Both the position numbers and the translations under genes were made by a program. Positions 7,297 to 14,198 of a stretch of DNA of 17,222 nt are shown one piece after another (positions within the stretch are counted from its first letter, which is position 1; each line of letters opens with the position of its first letter). Source of the stretch: CAZZGX01 sp964653715 (lineage in GTDB: Bacteria; Patescibacteriota; Minisyncoccia; Ryanbacterales; GWA2-47-10b); assembly GCA_964653715.1 (NCBI GenBank), contig CAZZGX010000018.1, positions 1 to 17,222 of the forward strand, written 5' to 3'. The notes beneath the pieces are model-generated. The model did no database searches. It had not been told where the DNA came from and saw only the letters and a program-made list of their open reading frames with translations.

Positions 7297-7325
7297 TTGA
7301 CACTACAGTGAGCCTAGACTATGCT
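7297..7325 (+). promoter_or_regulatory. Promoter P1 of the S-layer-like gene (TTGACA-17-TATGCT)
   Basis: A perfect TTGACA -35 (7297-7302), a 17-bp spacer and TATGCT (7320-7325). This is the only full-consensus -35 with optimal spacing that I found in the window. A start near 7332 would give a leader of roughly 490 nt before the ATG at 7819. Confidence 0.65.
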
Positions 7326-7392
7326 TTTAACGAGGAAGAGAGCCAATAATCACTGTCTTTTAAAGAGATATTGTTATCCACAAGAAATTAGG

Positions 7393-7422
7393 TTGCTTCG
7401 ATAGAGACTTCCCTTATATAAT
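7393..7422 (+). promoter_or_regulatory. Candidate promoter P2 (TTGCTT-18-TATAAT)
   Basis: TTGCTT (7393-7398), an 18-bp spacer and a perfect TATAAT (7417-7422). A start near 7429 would give a leader of about 390 nt. It lies in tandem downstream of P1. Confidence 0.5.
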
Positions 7423-7487
7423 GACATCATTAGTCGTATTGGTTGAAATGAATTATTTGCAAAGCGTGATTAGTAGTCATTGAATTT

Positions 7488-7502
7488 GGCCAAGTTTTGG
7501 CC
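7488..7502 (+). other. Short hairpin GGCCAA-gtt-TTGGCC in the leader
   Basis: A perfect 6-bp stem with a 3-nt loop directly upstream of a longer hairpin. It has no following T-run, so it is unlikely to be a terminator. Confidence 0.5.
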
Positions 7503-7514
7503 TCTTCGTGTTGT

Positions 7515-7558
7515 AGTCTGAGACGTGGTCGCAAGTATTTGTAGCCACGCTCCAGACT
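7515..7558 (+). other. Long hairpin in the leader of the S-layer-like gene
   Basis: AGTCTG (7515-7520) pairs with CAGACT (7553-7558), and CGTGG (7524-7528) with CCACG (7545-7549), separated by a symmetric 3x3 internal loop and closed by a 16-nt loop. There is no T-tract after it. If transcribed from P1 or P2 it would form a stable structure in the leader: possibly an mRNA-stabilising element, a regulatory fold or a separate small RNA. It matches no riboswitch class I recognise. Confidence 0.5.
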
Positions 7559-7792
7559 GGAACGATAGACGCGATAGATAAAGAAAGAACTTTGAAAATT
7601 AAATATCCCGGACAGTATTCATTAAGTAAGTTTTTCAGTTTCGAGCGGAAGGTATATGTTGGTCGATGCCGCCCTAAATCGGGTTGGATGAAACACGATA
7701 ACTTGCCGTATAAAAATTATTCAAAAAGATATTCGAGGCTCGGCGACGAATTCCTTTTGGTCGAGGAATTTTATGGAAACCGAGCAAAATAA
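7517..7792 (+). pseudogene. Possible decayed small gene in the leader region
   Basis: The frame is open from 7517, just after a TAG at 7514-7516, to the TAA at 7790-7792. It reads like a real polypeptide (for example VFVATLQTGTIDAIDKE early on and RLGDEFLLVEEFYGNRAK at the end) but has no ATG or GTG before an internal TTG at 7592. Taken from that TTG it would be a basic, aromatic-rich 66-residue protein. I recognise no family. It could be a 5'-truncated gene, a small protein with a weak TTG start, or chance. Confidence 0.3.
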
Positions 7793-7818
7793 ATAATTAT
7801 TAGGAAATTAAAAAAGAC

Positions 7819-10800
7819 ATGAGAAATAAATTAAGAAAAACAGGGAGAAAATTTCTCTCGATTTTCTTGAGTACTACCACGACTCTCTGGCTTGTGGGTG
7901 GTGTGGCAATTGCGCCTCTCGGGGCTCAAGCTGCTCCGCTGTCGCAAACTCAGATCAATGCGATCATCACTTTGCTCCAATCATTTGGAGCTGATGCGGG
8001 TACGGTCGCAAACGTGCAGGCCTCGCTAACCGGCGGCACGCCGACAGGAGGTGGTGGCGGCTCAATGACAGGATGCACTATTACCCAGGTTCCAATGACT
8101 CTTGGAACAACGGGCCCAGATGTAGAATGCCTTCAGAAATTCTTGAACAGCCACGGAGCAATAGTTTCTTCGACTGGGGCTGGTTCACCGGGCAGTGAAT
8201 CGACGTATTTCGGCGCGAAGACGAAAGCTGCGCTTGCAGTTTGGCAAGGCGCCAACGGCGTTAGCCCTGCAGTTGGTTACTTTGGACCAATAACAAAAGC
8301 TGCTATTAATGCGATGGGTCCTACTACAACACTACCGCCGGGAACACCCCCACCTCCTCCGGGAGTTGGAACAGGACTTTCAGTTTCAGCTGGGACGCAG
8401 CCTGCCGCGAGCTTGGCAGTTAATAACGCGATCAATGTTCCCTACACTCGCGTAAGATTTACTGCTTCTGTAGACGGCGATGTGACGGTTAACTCGCTTA
8501 CGGTTGAACGAACAGGCCTGATGAATGATGCGGCTCTTGCCGGCGTCATTCTTTTGGACGAGCAGGGCAACCGCTTGGGTCTTGCGAAGACATTAAATTC
8601 TAATCACCAGGCCGTACTAACCGAACCCTTTACAGTAAAGGCCGGTCAGTCACGGGAGATGACTCTTGCCGGTGACATGATTGCATCATTAACCTCTTAT
8701 GCAGGTCAGGTTGGCTTCCTCTCGCTAGTCGCAGTCAATACTTCTGCGGCAGTGAATGGAACCTTGCCTATCTCTGGCGTAGGTCATACGGTAAATTCGA
8801 GTTTGTCAGTAGGTTCGGTAACGTTGGCAATTGGTGCCAATGATCCCGGAGCTTCCAACACAAAGGAAGTCGGCACAAAGGGTTATATCTTCGGCGCAAT
8901 CAAGGCGACAGCCGGATCTGCGGAAGATATGACTTGGCAGTCAGTCCGATTTAATCAGTCGGGATCTGCCTCGAAAGATGATCTCGAGAATGTCGTTGTT
9001 GTCGATGTAACTACCGGTACCGCCTATCCCGTCACGGTTTCATCTGATGGCAAATACTACAGTGCCAATTTTGGCGCTGGCCTTTCGATGAAGAAGGGCG
9101 ACAACCGCGAAGTATATATCAAGGGTGATATTCTCTCCGGATCAGATCGCACAATTAACTTCGATCTCTATCGCTACTCTGACGCGGTATTCAAAGGGGT
9201 AACCTTTGGTTACGCGGTAAAGCCGACGGCATCGGAAGTAGCTGCGGTCGCAAACGACGGTGCTTTTCACAGCGCCAATCCAAACTGGGATGGTCGCGTG
9301 ACAACCGTTGGCAAAGGTAGTCTCCGCGTAGAGGCGGATAACAACGCTGTTCCCGCGCAAAACGTTGTGGCGGGTGGCAATCAGGTTCCGCTTGGCGCCT
9401 TCAAGTTTGAAGCGCGCGGCGAACCGGTAACATTCACCTCATGGGTAATGACTATCGCGACAACCGATTCAGATTCCGGCGCAGAAAGTTCAACCTTACT
9501 TAGTCTGACCGTATATGACGCAAACGGAAAGGCAGTTGCTGGACCCACGGATCCAGCGTCGAACGTAAGGACTGTTACTTTCACTGACAGTGTTACGATT
9601 CCGGTTGGAATCAACACCTATACGGTGAAAGGTAATCTTGGCTCAACAGGATGGGAAAACAATGACACCATCATTATTTCTATCCAAACACCGGCGACGA
9701 AGATTACTTCTGTAACCGGGCAGTCAACGGGCAATGCTATTACCCCAACTCCATCCTCGAACGTAACCGCGACAACCATTACGGTCAAAGCAGGCGCTCT
9801 TACCGTAACTCCTTCGACGTCGTTGCCATCACAAAATGTGATCGCGCCGTCAACCGGGGTTGAGCTCGGAAGATTCACGCTTGATGCGGTGGCTTCCGGC
9901 GATGATCTGCGTATTACAAGCGCGGCGTTTCGTAAAACAGTTACTGGCTTCACAGGAAGTGGCGTAAGTGGGCTTAAACTGATGAGTGGGACAACCCAGC
10001 TCAATACCGGAACCAACGTCGTAAATCCTTCAGGAAATACGGAAAATCTTACCTTTACGCTCGACAATAACCTAGTTGTTACCAAGGGTACAAGCCAGAC
10101 CGTTAACCTTATAGGCAACTTGGCGAGTACCGCAACCGCGGGAGGTACAATTAAGTTTGACTTCTCGGCGGGATCTCCCGACTGGGCAGTAACTACTAAA
10201 GCTCAAGGTACTTCGGTTACAGAGACCTTAAATACCGCCGCTGGCGCAACCATGACCATTAAGGGTGCTGGTGGGTATAGCGTAGCCGTTGATTCCTCAG
10301 CCCCAATTGAAAAATGGGTTGCTGGCGGTCAAACGGGCGTAATTCTCAATGTGCTTCGATTTACTGGTACGACGGAGGAGTTGTCTCTTACCGACCTTCG
10401 TCTCCAGATTGATGTTACCGGTTCCTCAACGGGTGCTGATTTTGCGGCAATTGAACTCTGGGACGGTGGAACGCTTGTCCAGAGGAAAATTAGTCCCGCC
10501 TTTACGGATGGAGTTGAAGATTTCTCTAGTCTCCCACCCACGGGGCCCGGATCATTCATTATTCCGAAAGACGGATTCAAACTGATGACAATCAAAGCGG
10601 ATCTTGCAACGATCGGTACGAATAAAGCTGGTACTGCCGGACAACTGGTTGGCGCTGACTTTGATGGTGCGGGAACCCCCGCAGGTGTCGGCAAGCAAAA
10701 GGCACGGGGTAAGGATTCTGGTTCTTCGGTACACTCTTCAACAGCAACCGACCAGAATGGCAACGGTATTGTAACCTTCCGTTCCGTCCCAACCGTTGAG

Positions 10801-11487
10801 AGGCAGGCTCTTACGAGTACGACGCTCTCTGGCGGTGAGAAGGTTCTTTACAGGTTCAAGGTAACCGCAGATCCCAAGTATGATGTGGCGTTAAACCGCG
10901 TTACCTTCAGGATTGCGACAACCGGTGGAGCCAACTTCAACTCGAGCTCGAGCTTTCGGCTCTTCAATGTAACGGATAACAAATATGTCAACGTTGCGAC
11001 TGGTGCACTTGCGGCATACTATGGCGGTGACCAACCACAGAATGGCAATTACGACAGCAATGACCAGCTCCTCGTTCGTATGATTGCCGATACGTCAGCT
11101 GACTACACGGTGGCATACGTCACAATCCCCGCTGGCCAGTCTCGCGAGTTTGAATTCCGTGGCGCTCCAATCACTGATGGCACGGGAGACAGTGTGTCCA
11201 CCGTTCTCCTTGGTGATACGGCTCGTCCAGTCAATGTTGTGCTCGCAGGTGAAGCGTCGGGAACAAACCACAGAATGGGCAAAATAACCACGATCGACCT
11301 TGAACAGTCTCCTAATGAGACGACCGGTAAGAACGCCAACGCGGCAACCTCAACAAACTTCATCTGGTCTGACTTCTCGTCCGATGCGACTACATCGCAC
11401 AGTGTCAGCACCGGTGACTGGATGAACGGTTTCCGCCTTCCGGGCCTTAATACCACAGGTCTCGCGGGTTCCTCGCTCACGAATTAG
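7819..11487 (+). CDS. S-layer-like surface protein with peptidoglycan-binding domain and six repeated beta-domains
   Basis: A 1222-residue secreted protein. A long signal peptide (about 1-38, ending GAQA) is followed by a short Gly-rich region, a PG_binding_1-like domain (~84-166, with DVECLQKFL, the TGAGSPG insert and YFG blocks), a Pro-rich hinge (~173-182), and then roughly 940 residues of low-cysteine, Thr/Ser/Gly/Val-rich beta-structure. I see six related units (about 207-291, 368-441, 524-608, 681-771, 841-932, 1010-1124), each running from a hydrophobic 'RF/KF' strand through a 'VYD/LLD' strand to a closing 'V..G....T.KG/AGD(M/L)' block. The end carries a WSD...SH...DW.NG...PGL motif that I associate with large parcubacterial surface proteins. 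Size, composition and promoter strength suggest an abundant coat protein, but paracrystalline assembly is inference. AGGAAA lies 11 nt before the ATG. Confidence 0.8.
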   Translation: MRNKLRKTGRKFLSIFLSTTTTLWLVGGVAIAPLGAQAAPLSQTQINAIITLLQSFGADAGTVANVQASLTGGTPTGGGGGSMTGCTITQVPMTLGTTGPDVECLQKFLNSHGAIVSSTGAGSPGSESTYFGAKTKAALAVWQGANGVSPAVGYFGPITKAAINAMGPTTTLPPGTPPPPPGVGTGLSVSAGTQPAASLAVNNAINVPYTRVRFTASVDGDVTVNSLTVERTGLMNDAALAGVILLDEQGNRLGLAKTLNSNHQAVLTEPFTVKAGQSREMTLAGDMIASLTSYAGQVGFLSLVAVNTSAAVNGTLPISGVGHTVNSSLSVGSVTLAIGANDPGASNTKEVGTKGYIFGAIKATAGSAEDMTWQSVRFNQSGSASKDDLENVVVVDVTTGTAYPVTVSSDGKYYSANFGAGLSMKKGDNREVYIKGDILSGSDRTINFDLYRYSDAVFKGVTFGYAVKPTASEVAAVANDGAFHSANPNWDGRVTTVGKGSLRVEADNNAVPAQNVVAGGNQVPLGAFKFEARGEPVTFTSWVMTIATTDSDSGAESSTLLSLTVYDANGKAVAGPTDPASNVRTVTFTDSVTIPVGINTYTVKGNLGSTGWENNDTIIISIQTPATKITSVTGQSTGNAITPTPSSNVTATTITVKAGALTVTPSTSLPSQNVIAPSTGVELGRFTLDAVASGDDLRITSAAFRKTVTGFTGSGVSGLKLMSGTTQLNTGTNVVNPSGNTENLTFTLDNNLVVTKGTSQTVNLIGNLASTATAGGTIKFDFSAGSPDWAVTTKAQGTSVTETLNTAAGATMTIKGAGGYSVAVDSSAPIEKWVAGGQTGVILNVLRFTGTTEELSLTDLRLQIDVTGSSTGADFAAIELWDGGTLVQRKISPAFTDGVEDFSSLPPTGPGSFIIPKDGFKLMTIKADLATIGTNKAGTAGQLVGADFDGAGTPAGVGKQKARGKDSGSSVHSSTATDQNGNGIVTFRSVPTVERQALTSTTLSGGEKVLYRFKVTADPKYDVALNRVTFRIATTGGANFNSSSSFRLFNVTDNKYVNVATGALAAYYGGDQPQNGNYDSNDQLLVRMIADTSADYTVAYVTIPAGQSREFEFRGAPITDGTGDSVSTVLLGDTARPVNVVLAGEASGTNHRMGKITTIDLEQSPNETTGKNANAATSTNFIWSDFSSDATTSHSVSTGDWMNGFRLPGLNTTGLAGSSLTN

Positions 11488-11507
11488 CCCTTCGATAAAC
11501 TCAGGGC
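11487..11507. repeat. REP-like palindrome GCCCT...AGGGC
   Basis: GCCCT-tcgataaactc-AGGGC overlaps the last base of the S-layer-like stop codon. The CCCTTCGAtaaaCTCAGGG type of imperfect palindrome is, to my knowledge, a dispersed repeat in many bacterial genomes. Only this copy is in the window. Confidence 0.55.
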
Positions 11508-11517
11508 AAGTAAAAAT

Positions 11518-11536
11518 CCTAGATCCTTGTGCTAGG
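11518..11536. repeat. Small palindrome CCTAG-atccttgtg-CTAGG
   Basis: A 5-bp perfect stem with a 9-nt loop, the second of three palindromes lined up between the S-layer-like gene and its terminator. Confidence 0.4.
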
Positions 11537-11540
11537 CTTG

Positions 11541-11555
11541 TCCGCCTCTGGCGGA
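11541..11555. repeat. Palindrome TCCGCC-tct-GGCGGA
   Basis: A perfect 6-bp GC-rich stem with a 3-nt loop, five bases before the terminator. Together with the two preceding palindromes it makes a compact cluster of likely dispersed repeats. Confidence 0.55.
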
Positions 11556-11559
11556 TAGG

Positions 11560-11597
11560 AAAAACAAAAGACTCCCTTTCGGGAGTCTTTTGTTTTT
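11560..11597. terminator. Strong intrinsic terminator, 17-bp perfect stem
   Basis: AAAAACAAAAGACTCCC pairs perfectly with GGGAGTCTTTTGTTTTT around a TTTC loop. The A-run and T-run flanking a GC core make it usable from both strands. It ends transcription of the S-layer-like gene. Its right arm also contains the -35 of the next gene. Confidence 0.9.
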
Positions 11598-11617
11598 GCC
11601 AGCTTTTCTGCTATAGT
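11590..11617 (+). promoter_or_regulatory. Promoter of the peptidoglycan-binding/KNH gene, placed for leaderless mRNA
   Basis: TTGTTT (11590-11595), a 16-bp spacer and TATAGT (11612-11617), ending 6 nt before the ATG at 11624. The -35 lies inside the T-tract of the preceding terminator. Confidence 0.65.
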
Positions 11618-11623
11618 TTGGAT

Positions 11624-12643
11624 ATGAGAACGGCGAAAAAAATTTCTATCTCTTTTATTATTTTTTTTGCGTTCGCGGCCTCTGCCCAAACAAGAGATCC
11701 CGCGCTCTGCGCCTTCACGCGCGGTCTTACGATTGGCGTAACGGGTGAGGACGTCATGTGTTTACAGAAATATTTAAACAGCGAGGGCTTCCTGGTATCT
11801 CCAACTGGCGCCGGTTCTCCGGGAAATGAGACCATGTATTTTGGGCCCCGAACCAAAAAAGCTGTAGCTCTATGGCAGGCAGCCAATGGTGTTGCTCCAA
11901 CTGCCGGATATTTCGGCAAAATTTCACGGGCAAAGTACTCAACAGTAACAGCAAAAGAGCCATCTCTGCCGCTCGTTTCTCCACCCCCTCCTCCAAGCTT
12001 GCCCGTAGAGCTCTCTCCGTCAGCAGTTTCATATACTCTTTCAGTGCTCTCTCCAGAAATTGGAGACGTTGTGCGCATTGGTGATACGAAAGACATATCA
12101 TGGGATATCACGCCCGTGCCGACCGATCGGAAAACCGCTCGGATATATCTAAGGTCTCTTGATAGGGTAAGAGAGATTCCGATTGTTAATGAAATTGATA
12201 TCGGCGCTAAAAAATATAGTTGGAATGTCGCGGTCGCTGAATTGTTGCCGGATCGTTTTATACTCGTAATAGACATGGGTGGGACAAAGACTGAAAGTGG
12301 ATTTTTCACGCTTGCTCGCAAAGACTGGGTAGATCTTACGCCCGAACAGACTCGCCCAAAAGTCGTCATCCCATCAAAAAATACACTTTGGCCGGCGGAG
12401 ATTGCTCGCGCGATTGAATGGAGCGGCGGCGGCTTTAGTTGGGCGTTTAAGCTGGAGCTTCTTTCGTTCGGTAGCGGCGCTATTCTTCATAGGATAAAGA
12501 GTGAAGTTCCAAATACCGGGGCCTATCTATGGCAGGTACCAAATACCGTGCCGGGCGGCGAGTATAAAATTCGCCTCCACTGTACGAGTTGCGCGGCAGC
12601 CGATGTATATGATGACTCGGATGTTTTCGAGATTGTGAAATAG
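11624..12643 (+). CDS. Secreted peptidoglycan-binding protein with two Kre9/KNH-like domains
   Basis: 339 residues from the ATG at 11624. I prefer this to the TTG two codons upstream because the -10 box ends 6 nt before it. The signal peptide (~1-20, ending ASAQ) is followed by a PG_binding_1-like domain (~23-105), a Pro-rich linker, and two beta-sandwich repeats resembling the Ser/Thr-rich Kre9/KNH family: first SPEIGDVVRIGDTKDISWDI with a later YSWNVA block, second SKNTLWPAEIARAIEWSGG with the later YLWQVPN...GGEYKIRL block. The peptidoglycan-binding domain is clearly homologous to that of the adjacent S-layer-like protein (shared CLQK(F/Y)LNS, TGAGSPG, YFG, WQ.ANGV.P). Likely a wall-bound accessory surface protein; the ligands of the KNH-like domains are unknown. 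Confidence 0.8.
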   Translation: MRTAKKISISFIIFFAFAASAQTRDPALCAFTRGLTIGVTGEDVMCLQKYLNSEGFLVSPTGAGSPGNETMYFGPRTKKAVALWQAANGVAPTAGYFGKISRAKYSTVTAKEPSLPLVSPPPPPSLPVELSPSAVSYTLSVLSPEIGDVVRIGDTKDISWDITPVPTDRKTARIYLRSLDRVREIPIVNEIDIGAKKYSWNVAVAELLPDRFILVIDMGGTKTESGFFTLARKDWVDLTPEQTRPKVVIPSKNTLWPAEIARAIEWSGGGFSWAFKLELLSFGSGAILHRIKSEVPNTGAYLWQVPNTVPGGEYKIRLHCTSCAAADVYDDSDVFEIVK

Positions 12644-12649
12644 TACCAC

Positions 12650-12677
12650 TTGCGTTTTCCTTATTTTTATCTAGTAT
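12650..12677 (+). promoter_or_regulatory. Promoter of the TPR gene, placed for leaderless mRNA
   Basis: TTGCGT (12650-12655), a 16-bp spacer and TAGTAT (12672-12677), ending 7 nt before the ATG at 12685. The -10 is weaker than its counterparts, but the geometry is the same. Confidence 0.5.
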
Positions 12678-12684
12678 TTCTTTC

Positions 12685-13464
12685 ATGAGCAATAAGCGAA
12701 TTGTCTTTGGGATTGGAATTCTTGGCGCAATCATAGTAGTTGCTGCTTGGTATCTTTTTTTTGGCAATAAATCTAACACCTCTCCGAAAGGTGAAGAACC
12801 AACGGTGGAAGATACGATACAGAATACGGAAAAGCCGATTGAGCCCCCAGTAGCAACTCTTCAATTGCCTCCTCACTACGGCGTTTTTATAGATAACGCC
12901 CCCGACATGAGGGCGGAATTTAGAGAGGCATCTAAAAAGAAATTTAATGAGATTTTAGAAACAATTCAGCAACATCCCGATTCGTTATGGGCGTGGCTTG
13001 ATCTTGGATCAATTAAAAAATCATTCAGTGATTTTAATGGAGCAGAAGAGGTGTGGATGTATGCTACTACGATTTATCCTAAGCATGCCGTTGCGTATGC
13101 GAATCTCGGCCAGTTATACTGGCATGACAAAATCAACTATCCAAAGGCAGAGGCGATGTTTTTGAAGGCCGTTGCTGTGGACCCGACGTCCGTGGCCGGG
13201 TATCGCGATCTCGCGGATCTGTACCGTTATAACTACACCACTAAAAAGGACCAAGTGGATGATATTGTTCTCAAGGGCTTGAAAGATAATCCCGAACATC
13301 CCGATCTCCTTTCATATCTTGCGCTTTACTATTTTGAAGTCGGGGACCGTGAGAACTCGATACGCATATATAGGCGTCTCATACAAGCCGTGCCCGGCAA
13401 TCAGCAGGCAAAGGAAGATCTCGAAGACTTGGAAGCGGGCAGAAATATCGGTGCTCCGCGTTAG
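12685..13464 (+). CDS. Membrane-anchored TPR protein
   Basis: 259 residues. One N-terminal membrane helix (~5-26) is followed by an acidic, low-complexity linker (~30-65) and at least four TPR-like helical pairs (about 100-133, 134-168, 169-203 and 205-238). Recognisable TPR positions include WAWLDLGSI, AVAYANLGQLYW, AGYRDLADLY and LLSYLALYYFEVGDRENSI. TPR arrays bind partner proteins; with a single anchor and no export cleavage site, the repeats probably face the outside, but topology is uncertain. The downstream palindrome CCGC-gtta-GCGG (13456-13467) spans the stop codon and may contribute weakly to termination. The Y1 transposase element begins 22 nt after the stop. Confidence 0.8.
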   Translation: MSNKRIVFGIGILGAIIVVAAWYLFFGNKSNTSPKGEEPTVEDTIQNTEKPIEPPVATLQLPPHYGVFIDNAPDMRAEFREASKKKFNEILETIQQHPDSLWAWLDLGSIKKSFSDFNGAEEVWMYATTIYPKHAVAYANLGQLYWHDKINYPKAEAMFLKAVAVDPTSVAGYRDLADLYRYNYTTKKDQVDDIVLKGLKDNPEHPDLLSYLALYYFEVGDRENSIRIYRRLIQAVPGNQQAKEDLEDLEAGRNIGAPR

Positions 13465-13485
13465 CGGGCTTGCGGTTTTCAAAAA

Positions 13486-13504
13486 TCCAAGGTCTCACCT
13501 TGGA
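13486..13504. repeat. Left REP hairpin of the transposase element
   Basis: Perfect 8-bp stem TCCAAGGT/ACCTTGGA with a CTC loop, 46 bp upstream of the transposase ATG. Confidence 0.8.
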
Positions 13505-13550
13505 AACTGATCGGTTGCCAATAGAGCGGCGTGGTGCTACGAGTGTATCT

Positions 13551-14198
13551 ATGAATCGTAATTTTCAGTTTTCTATTGCAGAGTTTTATCACGTTTATAA
13601 TAGGGGAAATGATAAGAGAAATATTTTTCTTGATGACGCTGATTATCGTCGTTTTGTAAAGCTCCTGTTTCTTTGTAATGGCAACAGCCCAGTAATTTTT
13701 AAAACAATCCAAGCAGCCAACCCATTCCGTTTCAAGCGAGGGCCGCAACTAGTTGATTTTGGAGCGTATTGTCTAATGCCCAATCACTTCCACTTGCTGG
13801 TAAAAGAAAAAGTTGAAAACGGCGTCAGTCATTTTATGAAAAAATTATCGACTGCGTATTCCATGTATTTCAACTTGAAAAATAGACGAACCGGTAAGCT
13901 TTTTGAGGGAGTATTTAAAGCAAAACACATTGACGATGATGAGTATTTGAAATATCTGCATACATATATCCACTTGAATCCAATTAAGCTTGTAGAGCCA
14001 AAGTGGAAAGAGACTGGGGTAAAAGATAAAAAGCAAGCGGCTATCCATTTGAAAAAATTTAGATTTTCCAGCTATCTTGATTTTATAGGACAGTCAAGAG
14101 AAGAAAAACGAATTCTTAATCGAAAAGAATTCCCTAAATACTTTACAAAGCCAATTGATTTTGCAATGCTTATAGACGAGTTTAATAATCTAAGGTGA
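13551..14198 (+). CDS. REP-associated tyrosine transposase (IS200/IS605-like, Y1 HUH)
   Basis: 215 residues from the ATG at 13551. A longer reading from TTG at 13470 would run through the left REP hairpin and add residues unlike the family, so I reject it. Family features: FYHVYNRGNDKRNIF near the N-terminus (strand 1 with the typical N-R-G), the metal-binding HUH motif His79-Phe-His81 in CLMPNHFHLL, and the helix with TAYSMYFNLKNRRTGKLFEG, which carries the candidate catalytic tyrosine (Tyr103 or Tyr106), followed by YLKYLHTYIHLNPIK. The enzyme is expected to nick and join single-stranded DNA at REP hairpins. The catalytic motifs are intact. The TGA stop (14196-14198) lies in the right REP hairpin. 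Confidence 0.9.
   Translation: MNRNFQFSIAEFYHVYNRGNDKRNIFLDDADYRRFVKLLFLCNGNSPVIFKTIQAANPFRFKRGPQLVDFGAYCLMPNHFHLLVKEKVENGVSHFMKKLSTAYSMYFNLKNRRTGKLFEGVFKAKHIDDDEYLKYLHTYIHLNPIKLVEPKWKETGVKDKKQAAIHLKKFRFSSYLDFIGQSREEKRILNRKEFPKYFTKPIDFAMLIDEFNNLR

Larger units (their letters stand above)
7170..7818 (+). other. Long regulatory region before the S-layer-like gene
   Basis: About 650 bp with no confident gene. From left to right it contains three TGTCC(T/A)ATA repeats, a TTGACA promoter, a second promoter, two hairpins, a possible coding remnant ending at 7792, and AGGAAA 11 nt before the ATG of the S-layer-like gene. The layout suggests a long transcribed leader; each component is listed separately. 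Confidence 0.6.

Noticed and set aside
7515..7558. tRNA or terminator
   Set aside because: There is no cloverleaf, no TTCGA-type T-loop and no T-run after the hairpin, so neither assignment holds; kept only as a structured leader element.
11618..11623. TTG start for the PG-binding/KNH protein two codons upstream of the ATG
   Set aside because: The ATG at 11624 begins a normal signal peptide and sits 6 nt from the -10, matching the other genes. The TTG would lie directly against the -10 box, before any plausible transcription start.
13470..13550. N-terminal extension of the transposase from a TTG
   Set aside because: It would encode the left REP hairpin and adds residues with no family resemblance. 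The family N-terminus fits the ATG at 13551.
14161..14189. TTGCAA-17-AATAAT as a promoter for the Lamin-tail gene
   Set aside because: The -10 is poor and lies inside transposase coding sequence; a match this weak is expected by chance in A/T-rich DNA.
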